A DNA stretch of 10,922 nt, from assembly GCA_038244055.1 (NCBI GenBank), contig JBBRTW010000231.1:1-10922 (forward strand), in the 5' to 3' direction. Below are positions 6,684-10,922 of the stretch, piece by piece. Source of the stretch: DASPKW01 sp038244055. Its GTDB lineage: Bacteria; Planctomycetota; Phycisphaerae; Tepidisphaerales; Tepidisphaeraceae. The translations under genes were made by a program, and so were the position numbers. The notes beneath the pieces were generated by a model that saw only the letters and a program-made list of their open reading frames with translations, had not been told where the DNA came from and did no database searches. Position 1 is the stretch's first letter. Every line of letters begins with the position of its first letter.

Positions 6684-6711
6684 AGCGTAGGACACTCGCG
6701 CCGGGCATCAA
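6684..6711 (-). promoter_or_regulatory. weak candidate sigma-70-like promoter for the large surface protein
   Basis: Minus-strand TTGATG (6711-6706), a 16-base spacer, then TACGCT (6689-6684), about 75 bases upstream of the chosen start. The -35-like box is good, but the -10-like box matches only three of six consensus positions. It is offered as the best candidate seen, nothing more. Confidence 0.2.
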
Positions 6712-6904
6712 GAGAAAATGCGACTAAAATCGCATCCCAATTTTGAATGGGCATCGCAGCGGTCGGATTCGAATCGTTGATGGCGTCGTTGAATCGATGA
6801 TTTGTCCGCAGCCGAGCATGGGCGAAATGCGAAATGAAGGGTTGGCCGCGCCCGCATCCTGATATCCTCGTGGGGCAACATAGTCAGGGAACGGTTGCTG
6901 GACG

Positions 6905-6931
6905 GGCTTCGCAAGCGAAGCGGCTTAAATC
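6905..6931 (+). repeat. dispersed palindromic repeat, cttcgc-aa-gcgaag core
   Basis: cttcgcaagcgaag at 6907-6920 is a perfect 6-bp stem with an aa loop, followed by cggcttaaatcgg. The reverse complement (agccgcttcgc...) matches the sequence running off the right edge at 10905 and, in degenerate form, the one at 605-635. It is a short dispersed repeat restricted to spacers in this window. Confidence 0.7.
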
Positions 6932-6972
6932 GGAGGGGAGGGGACGGCGCTGGATGTTGGCGATGCATTATT

Positions 6973-6998
6973 CACGGGCAGGATGCCCGTGCTACGAT
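6973..6998 (+). repeat. cacgggca-gga-tgcccgtg hairpin with ctacgat tail, copy 1
   Basis: A perfect 8-bp stem (6973-6980 with 6984-6991) and 3-base loop, followed by ctacgat. The same stem, and the same seven-base tail in the same orientation, recurs at 9185-9210 with loop aga. Stem and tail conservation with a freely varying loop indicates a dispersed element of the RNA-hairpin or REP type. It lies in intergenic DNA. Confidence 0.85.
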
Positions 6999-7096
6999 GG
7001 AGGGGGGATATGCGATTCGCGACGCAAGATGCGCTTCTCGGTTGTCGCGCGGGCTTTTGAATTTGCTCGGCTGAAATGATCTGCTGATTGGCCGAA

Positions 7097-7160
7097 AGGG
7101 TCAGGAGCCGGGGACGGTTATCGGCGGATGGGGCATTCCTGGTGACCGGCTCCTGACCCT
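7097..7160 (+). repeat. GGGTCAGGAGCC inverted-repeat element, copy A (64 bp)
   Basis: agggtcaggagccgg (7097-7111) and its exact reverse complement (7146-7160) form 15-bp terminal inverted repeats around a 34-base centre. Copies at 8979-9043 and 9107-9168 share the ends, and partly the sequence just inside them (ggggac after the left arm, ggtgacc before the right arm). It encodes no protein and resembles a small MITE-like or REP-doublet element. Confidence 0.9.
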
Positions 7161-7264
7161 GGCTTTGAGCAGAGCAATTTGAATCGTAAGACATTGCTAA
7201 GAACCACATTGCCGATTCGGAGGTCCGAGAATGTTCGGATGCGAGGATCAGGTTGGATGAACGG

Positions 7265-7302
7265 CCGGGAGACCGTGGGCGGGTCGGCTTTTTGGCTCCC
7301 GG
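7265..7302 (+). other. hairpin in the calpain upstream region followed by TTTT
   Basis: ccgggag (7265-7271) pairs with ctcccgg (7296-7302); two further G-U pairs are possible outside. Inside the 24-base loop gacc/ggtc words could form a smaller alternative stem that competes for base 7271. Four T follow at once (7303-7306). The shape is that of an intrinsic terminator or attenuator on the + strand, 220 bases before the calpain start, yet no + strand gene lies upstream. It could act in the calpain leader or end a small transcript; this is speculative. Confidence 0.35.
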
Positions 7303-7326
7303 TTTTGGCATATCGTTTTTGACGAT

Positions 7327-7345
7327 GGGCATCTGGCCCGCGCTA
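7327..7345 (+). repeat. probable decayed copy of the cacgggca hairpin family
   Basis: gggca, tct, then ggcccgcgcta follows the order of the intact copies (gggca, NNN, tgcccgtgcta), with two substitutions and no intact outer stem. The orientation is the same as in both intact copies. The match is short, so chance similarity is possible. Confidence 0.35.
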
Positions 7346-7521
7346 TCGGTTCTTCGTTTTTCGGTTTGATCGCACGTTATCAGCCCCACCGCTTTCCCGG
7401 TCCTAAAAACCATCGCATAACCCTCTATGCAATAACCACTTAAAATTCTCGATCCTCCCATTTGCACCCGGGCCGGGCGTATTTGATCTCTCTCTAGCCA
7501 TACAAGGAAAGAAGAGAGCCA

Positions 7522-8892
7522 ATGAAAACCGCCCGCAAACAAATCGTGTCCGCGTTCGAGGGTCTTGAGTCGCGGCAGATGATGTCGGCGAGCCCGGCCC
7601 TGGCGACTTCGATGCTGGCCTATAACGGGGGAACCCAGCTCGCGGTTTATGGGACCGATGGGAACGATGCGATCACCGTGACGCCGGTTGCGGGCGGGTT
7701 GCAGATCGCCAACGGCAAATGGTCGAAGGTGATCACCGGCAAGTTCAACTCGGTTTCGGTCTTCGGCGGCAAGGGGAACGATGTGGTCACCATCGCCGCG
7801 AGCGCGACCATCCCGGCCATTATCCATGGCGGCGAAGGCAACGATACGCTCAACGGCGGCGCGGGCACCGATAAGATTTATGGCGAGGCGGGCACCGACA
7901 GCGTCAATGGCGGGGCGGGCGATGATGTGATCATCTCGGTGGGTGACTCGGCCACGGATCGCTCGGCCGGCGGGGCGGGCAACGATGCGTTCTGGACCGA
8001 TTCGGGCGAGACCATCACCGATGCGTCGGCGGCCGAGAATGCGGGGGGATACGTTCATCGCATCGCCGGTTTCGTCAGCTATCAGACCACCAGCAAGGGC
8101 AAGGTCCGCACTGCCAGGGTCGGCACCAATCTCAACGGAGAAAACCTGGCGGACCCGCTCCTGGATGATGCCTCGGCCAAGTACAAGAATTTCTCGACGA
8201 GCGCGCTGTTCGCGACGAGTGGCCCGACGGCCGATGATATCGTGCAGGGGTATGTGGGCGACTGCTGGTATCTCTCGACACTGGCCGCGGTGGCCAAGAC
8301 CAACGCGAATGCGATCCGCCAGAGCGTGGTCGAGCTGGGCGATGGGACGTATGCGGTTCAGTTCGCCAATGCCAATGGATCGAAGGCTTTCGTGCGGGTC
8401 GATGGCGATCTGCCGACGACGAGCTGGGGCGGGATGCAGTACGCGGACATGGGCAAGCAGAACAGCGTTTGGGTGGCGATCATGGAAAAGGCCTACGCCT
8501 GCTTCCGCACGCCGACCCTGACGGCCAACTACGCCAACCTCGATGGCGGCTGGATGAGCGAGGCCTTCAACGACCTGGGCTACACCACGACCGACAAGTG
8601 GTCTGCCAAGACCGGCGATGAGCTTCTGACTTTCATCGCCAATGAGCTCAAGGCCGGCAAGGCGGTCACGATGGCGATCAACAACCCCGTCGGCGGCGCT
8701 CCGGTGATCGGCTCGCATGCTTATACGGTCGTGCGGGTGGATGTGGATGCGAAGGGAAACAAGACGCTGGTGCTCCGCAACCCCTGGGGCGTCGATGGCG
8801 CGGGCAACGATGGGGCGAACGATGGTTATGTGCGGCTGACGAGCCAGCAGGCTTTGGGAAGCTTCTGGGCGGTGATGAGCGCGAAGGTGTGA
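7522..8892 (+). CDS. secreted calpain-family (C2) cysteine protease with RTX-like Ca-binding repeats
   Basis: The product is 456 aa, starting at ATG 7522 after a purine-rich AAGAGAG stretch. The N-terminus MKTARKQIVSAFEGLESRQM carries a LEPR-XLL-like signal (LESRQMMSA, residues 15-23), as in the divergent large protein. Residues ~45-155 hold glycine-aspartate nonapeptide-type repeats (GGKGNDVVT, GGEGNDTLN, GGAGTDKIY, GGAGDDVII, GGAGNDAFW) as in hemolysin-type Ca-binding domains. The rest is a calpain catalytic domain (PF00648 type): QGYVGDCWYLST with oxyanion Gln242 and nucleophile Cys248, GSHAYTVV with His399, and LRNPWGV with Asn420. All triad members are present, so it should be active, cleaving proteins outside the cytoplasm, perhaps controlled by Ca. 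No EF-hand or C2 domain is seen, unlike animal calpains. The gene is flanked by palindromic repeats of the same families on both sides. Its substrate is unknown. Confidence 0.95.
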   Translation: MKTARKQIVSAFEGLESRQMMSASPALATSMLAYNGGTQLAVYGTDGNDAITVTPVAGGLQIANGKWSKVITGKFNSVSVFGGKGNDVVTIAASATIPAIIHGGEGNDTLNGGAGTDKIYGEAGTDSVNGGAGDDVIISVGDSATDRSAGGAGNDAFWTDSGETITDASAAENAGGYVHRIAGFVSYQTTSKGKVRTARVGTNLNGENLADPLLDDASAKYKNFSTSALFATSGPTADDIVQGYVGDCWYLSTLAAVAKTNANAIRQSVVELGDGTYAVQFANANGSKAFVRVDGDLPTTSWGGMQYADMGKQNSVWVAIMEKAYACFRTPTLTANYANLDGGWMSEAFNDLGYTTTDKWSAKTGDELLTFIANELKAGKAVTMAINNPVGGAPVIGSHAYTVVRVDVDAKGNKTLVLRNPWGVDGAGNDGANDGYVRLTSQQALGSFWAVMSAKV

Positions 8893-8931
8893 ACAATGCG
8901 GTGATTAAACCAAACACTCTCTTTGCCGATT

Positions 8932-8963
8932 CCGCCGGCCACCCCCAACAGGGTGCCCGGCGG
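8932..8963 (+). terminator. GC-rich hairpin after the calpain gene, candidate terminator
   Basis: ccgccgg (8932-8938) pairs with ccggcgg (8957-8963) and caccc (8940-8944) with gggtg (8951-8955); a single C-C mismatch lies between them and the loop is ccaaca. The stem lies 39 bases after the calpain stop codon. It is followed by ttctcgcttgctc, which is pyrimidine-rich but not a T-run. A terminator is the simplest reading; another dispersed palindrome family is the alternative. Confidence 0.5.
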
Positions 8964-8978
8964 TTCTCGCTTGCTCGC

Positions 8979-9043
8979 AGGGTCAGGAGCCGGCCGCCAA
9001 GCGACATAGCCAAGTGGAGAGGTGACCCCGGGCTCCTGACCCT
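8979..9043 (-). repeat. GGGTCAGGAGCC inverted-repeat element, copy B (65 bp, inverted)
   Basis: agggtcaggagcc (8979-8991) and its reverse complement (9031-9043) are 13-bp terminal inverted repeats. The flanks show that it sits in the opposite orientation to copy A: its right side reads cctgaccctttcg, the complement of the left side of copy A (cgaaagggtcagg). The centre differs from that of A, and only the parts next to the arms are alike. Confidence 0.88.
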
Positions 9044-9106
9044 TTCGCGCTCACTGCCACAAAGCACGCACCGTTACGAGTTGCGCGGGAACGATGGAGC
9101 GCGGAA

Positions 9107-9168
9107 GGGGTCAGGAGCCGGGGGACGCTGGTCAACTATCGCGCCATTGGTGGCCGGCTCCTGACCCC
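9107..9168 (+). repeat. GGGTCAGGAGCC inverted-repeat element, copy C (62 bp)
   Basis: ggggtcaggagccgg (9107-9121) and the exact reverse complement (9154-9168) form 15-bp arms. Compared with copy A the outermost pair has changed from A-T to G-C on both sides, a compensatory change that keeps the arms perfectly paired. The orientation is the same as copy A, with ggggac inside the left arm and ggtggcc before the right arm. Confidence 0.9.
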
Positions 9169-9184
9169 GGGGCGGGGGCGACTA

Positions 9185-9210
9185 CACGGGCAAGATGCCC
9201 GTGCTACGAT
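9185..9210 (+). repeat. cacgggca-aga-tgcccgtg hairpin with ctacgat tail, copy 2
   Basis: An 8-bp perfect stem (9185-9192 with 9196-9203), loop aga, tail ctacgat. Stem, tail and orientation are identical to copy 1 at 6973. It begins 17 bases after copy C of the GGGTCAGGAGCC element and ends about 50 bases before the metallopeptidase start, so it lies in the leader or promoter zone of that gene. Confidence 0.85.
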
Positions 9211-9258
9211 TATGTCCGCCGCCGAAACAAAACTGGCCCGGCGCGCGTAGTATGCTAC

Positions 9259-10860
9259 GTGAATCGAATCAACTCTCTGCTCCGCCGGCCGGTCGCGCTT
9301 ATTCTTGCATTCTCGCTGGCGGCGGCGGTGCTGGCTGCGCCGTCTACGGCTACGCGGCCGACGACACAGCCGGCGACCAGGCCGACGACCCAGGCTGCGA
9401 CTCAGCCGGCCAGCAAACCGAGCCGGGCCGCGCTCACGCCCGAGCAGCAGAAGGAACTCAAGCTTCGCGAGCTGACCCGCAAGGCGATCCTGGCGCTGGA
9501 GGCGAGGAAATTCGACGTGGCCGAGGCGGCGCTGAACGAGGCGCTGGTCCTCGAACCGGACAATTACACGAACATTTACAACATGGCCTGCCTGAAATCG
9601 CTCAAGGGGAATCTGGACGATGCCATGGCGCACCTGGAGCGGGCCTGCGATGCGGGGTTCACGGATTTTCTGCACATCGAGCAGGACAGCGATCTCAACA
9701 ATCTGCGCAAGCTGCCGCGCTATCTCACGCTGATCAATTCGAAGGACCTGTATCAGAAGAAGGATGCCGATCGGGCCATTGTGACTTTGCGGAAGCAGTT
9801 CGGCGATAAGTATCTCTACGAGCTGGACCCGGCCGACAAGCTGGTGTTTGTGGCCAACACCGATCCGGGAACTCTTACGGCGGTGAAGAAATGGCTGATC
9901 GCGCAGGCCAAGAGTCAGTGGGCGGAACTTTTCGCGAACAAGCCGGATCAGTACATCGTGGTGCTGCTGCCGTCGGCCGCGGATTATCGCAAGCTGATTC
10001 GCCAGCCGGGGGTGGAGGGGATTTACATGCCGGAGGTGCGCACGCTGATCGCGCGGCGGCTGGGGCAGGTGATGACGCATGAGTTTACCCATGCCATGCA
10101 CGCCGGGGATCTGGATCGCTCGGCGCAGGAGCATCCGATCTGGATCATCGAAGGGCTGGCCAGCATGTACGAGGCGGGGCAGTTCGAGGGGGAGAAGCTG
10201 GTGCCGCACGACAATTTCCGGCTGTGGTATTTGCAGGCCGCGCATCGCTCGGCGCGGCTGATTCCGCTGGAGCGGTTGCTCAAGTATCAGCAGCCGGAGT
10301 TCGTGAAGAACGCGAATCTCGCCTATGGGCAGGCGTCTTCGGTGATGCTCTATCTGTACGAGACGGGGCTGCTCAAGAAGTTTTACGAGACGTTCAAGGC
10401 GGGCATCGAGAAGGATCCGACCGGCAAAGTCGCGATCGAGACCGTCAGCGGCAAGACGCTCAAGGAATTCGAAAAAGACTGGCAGACGTGGATGAGCCAC
10501 CGTGTTCCCCCGGCCATGAATACCGGGCCGGAGGGGCCGTTCCTGGGAGTGCGCTTCAGCCAGGAGAACGATGGGCTGAAGATCGATGAAGTCGTTTCGA
10601 ACAGCCCGGCCGCCAAGGCGGGGATTAAGACTTCGGATGTGATCGTCGGTTTGAATGAGCTGGATGTGCGCGATCAGATGTCGCTGATGCCGCTGCTCAA
10701 GCTGCATGCGCCCGGGGAGCAGGTGACGCTGAAAGTCCGCCGCGGGACGGTCTATCTCGATGTGCCGCTGACCCTCGGTCGGCGCGACGGGCGGATGCCG
10801 GCGACCGTGCCGACGACCAAACCGACCACGCGGCCGGCGCCAGTGCCGTCGAAACGCTAA
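9259..10860 (+). CDS. exported TPR / gluzincin (HExxH) / PDZ metallopeptidase
   Basis: The product is 533 aa from the GTG at 9259. This start was chosen because it gives a clean signal peptide (basic NRINSLLRR, hydrophobic ALILAFSLAAAVLA, cleavage near LA-AP), while upstream codons are repeat-derived; no good Shine-Dalgarno is seen. A Thr/Gln/Pro-rich linker follows (residues ~32-58, TRPTTQPATRPTT...). TPR-like helices lie at ~70-150 (AILALEARKFDVAEAALNEA, NMACLKSLKGNLDDAMAHLE). The zinc peptidase core has HEFTH with His274, Glu275 and His278, then WIIEGLASMYE with Glu298 as likely third ligand, the gluzincin pattern of peptidase MA-like/M61-related enzymes. A PDZ domain spans ~423-515 (GPFLGVRF, SPAAKAGIKTSDVIVGLN, VTLKVRRG), and a Thr/Pro-rich tail ends the protein. 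It probably acts in the periplasm or on the outer surface, with TPR and PDZ presenting substrate. The substrate is unknown. Confidence 0.9.
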   Translation: MNRINSLLRRPVALILAFSLAAAVLAAPSTATRPTTQPATRPTTQAATQPASKPSRAALTPEQQKELKLRELTRKAILALEARKFDVAEAALNEALVLEPDNYTNIYNMACLKSLKGNLDDAMAHLERACDAGFTDFLHIEQDSDLNNLRKLPRYLTLINSKDLYQKKDADRAIVTLRKQFGDKYLYELDPADKLVFVANTDPGTLTAVKKWLIAQAKSQWAELFANKPDQYIVVLLPSAADYRKLIRQPGVEGIYMPEVRTLIARRLGQVMTHEFTHAMHAGDLDRSAQEHPIWIIEGLASMYEAGQFEGEKLVPHDNFRLWYLQAAHRSARLIPLERLLKYQQPEFVKNANLAYGQASSVMLYLYETGLLKKFYETFKAGIEKDPTGKVAIETVSGKTLKEFEKDWQTWMSHRVPPAMNTGPEGPFLGVRFSQENDGLKIDEVVSNSPAAKAGIKTSDVIVGLNELDVRDQMSLMPLLKLHAPGEQVTLKVRRGTVYLDVPLTLGRRDGRMPATVPTTKPTTRPAPVPSKR

Positions 10861-10904
10861 ACATTTTGAATATAGACGGCGACAATAACGGACCGGCGCG
10901 AGTT

Positions 10905-10922
10905 AGCCGCTTCGCAAGCGAA
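10905..10922 (-). repeat. dispersed agccgcttcgc palindrome, cut by the window edge
   Basis: agccgcttcgcaagcgaa contains the same palindrome as 6907-6920 (cttcgc, aa, gcgaa...), with agccg on the opposite side, so it is the inverted orientation. It begins 44 bases after the metallopeptidase stop codon and is incomplete at the right edge. As a 3'-flanking hairpin it might also act as a terminator. Confidence 0.65.

Larger units (their letters stand above)
6609..7521. other. divergent intergenic region between the surface-protein gene and the calpain gene
   Basis: About 910 bases with no credible gene; frames crossing it run through palindromic repeats and show no domain. It must hold the promoters for both divergent genes. 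It contains a cttcgc-aa-gcgaag palindrome (6907-6920), a cacgggca hairpin (6973-6991), a 64-bp GGGTCAGGAGCC element (7097-7160), a further hairpin (7265-7302) and a decayed hairpin copy (7327-7345). The last ~120 bases before 7522 are more AT-rich (taaaaacc, taaaattc), which suits a promoter or leader, but I could not pick a convincing -35/-10 pair. Confidence 0.7.
8893..9258. other. palindrome-rich spacer between the calpain and metallopeptidase genes
   Basis: 366 bases with no gene. It holds the candidate terminator hairpin (8932-8963), two GGGTCAGGAGCC elements (8979-9043 and 9107-9168) and a cacgggca hairpin (9185-9203). The open frame leading into the next gene from 9094 crosses the last two repeats and reads as repeat-derived sequence (RGQEPG..., RARCPCYD), so it is treated as leader. 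About 55 bases remain between the last hairpin and the GTG start, and any promoter must lie among or between the repeats. Confidence 0.7.

Noticed and set aside
6609..6695. Extension of the large surface protein to the ATG at 6695
   Set aside because: The extra 29 residues look like spacer translation, and the ATG at 6608 has GGAG at 7-base spacing, so the shorter start is preferred. The longer one is not excluded.
6925..8718. 597-aa open frame on the minus strand opposite the calpain gene
   Set aside because: It lies antisense to a gene with an intact catalytic triad, its sequence is rich in Arg, His, Ala and Gly as expected from complementing GC-rich codons, it has no domain, and its C-terminal part crosses intergenic palindromes.
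9094..9258. N-terminal extension of the metallopeptidase reading frame
   Set aside because: These 55 codons translate a GGGTCAGGAGCC element and a cacgggca hairpin, and they would bury the signal peptide. The GTG at 9259 gives a normal export signal.
9136..10707. 523-aa minus-strand open frame opposite the metallopeptidase gene
   Set aside because: It is a shadow of the + strand gene: Arg/Leu/Gln/His-rich, with no domain and no start signal; it ends in the repeat region.

Overview
The window looks like chromosomal DNA from a member of the Planctomycetota, most likely the Phycisphaerae or a relative. No taxonomic marker outside atpD is present, so this is inferred from four things: moderately high GC; two large secreted proteins that start with a LEPR-XLL-like N-terminal signal (LESRVFLTV and LESRQMMSA); small palindromic repeats of kinds I associate with planctomycete intergenic DNA; and long Thr/Pro/Gln linkers after a signal peptide.

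Layout. 1-557 (+) is the 3' end of atpD (F1 ATP synthase beta). 558-1369 has no credible gene and is packed with several unrelated tandem repeats: a 51-bp unit, heptamers, a strictly 20-bp-spaced array, and 11-bp and 13-bp duplications. The next two genes are on the minus strand and read right to left. A very large modular surface or secreted protein occupies 6608 down to 2643; its C-terminal part continues in another frame down to 2203, so the gene carries a frameshift. A small membrane-anchored protein of unknown function (2176-1370) follows 26 bp later and is probably co-transcribed. A 913-bp intergenic region (6609-7521) separates this pair from a divergent gene at 7522-8892 (+), which encodes a secreted calpain-type (C2) cysteine protease with RTX-like Ca-binding repeats and an intact Cys-His-Asn triad. 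A second repeat-rich spacer (8893-9258) leads to a predicted exported TPR / HExxH gluzincin / PDZ metallopeptidase (9259-10860, +, GTG start).

The calpain gene is flanked on both sides by copies of the same two palindrome families: a 62-65 bp element with inverted GGGTCAGGAGCC ends (three copies) and a cacgggca-NNN-tgcccgtg hairpin (two good copies, one decayed). A third palindrome family (cttcgc-aa-gcgaag) occurs at 6907, in degenerate form near 605, and at the right edge.

How the genes relate. Apart from housekeeping atpD, the theme is cell-surface or exported function: an adhesin-like multidomain protein, a Ca-linked cysteine protease and a periplasmic metalloprotease. The shared N-terminal motif suggests that the big protein and the calpain use the same export or sorting route. 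I see no defence system, CRISPR array, phage, tRNA or rRNA. The least explained material is the repeat-rich non-coding DNA and the frameshifted, compositionally different 3' end of the large gene.
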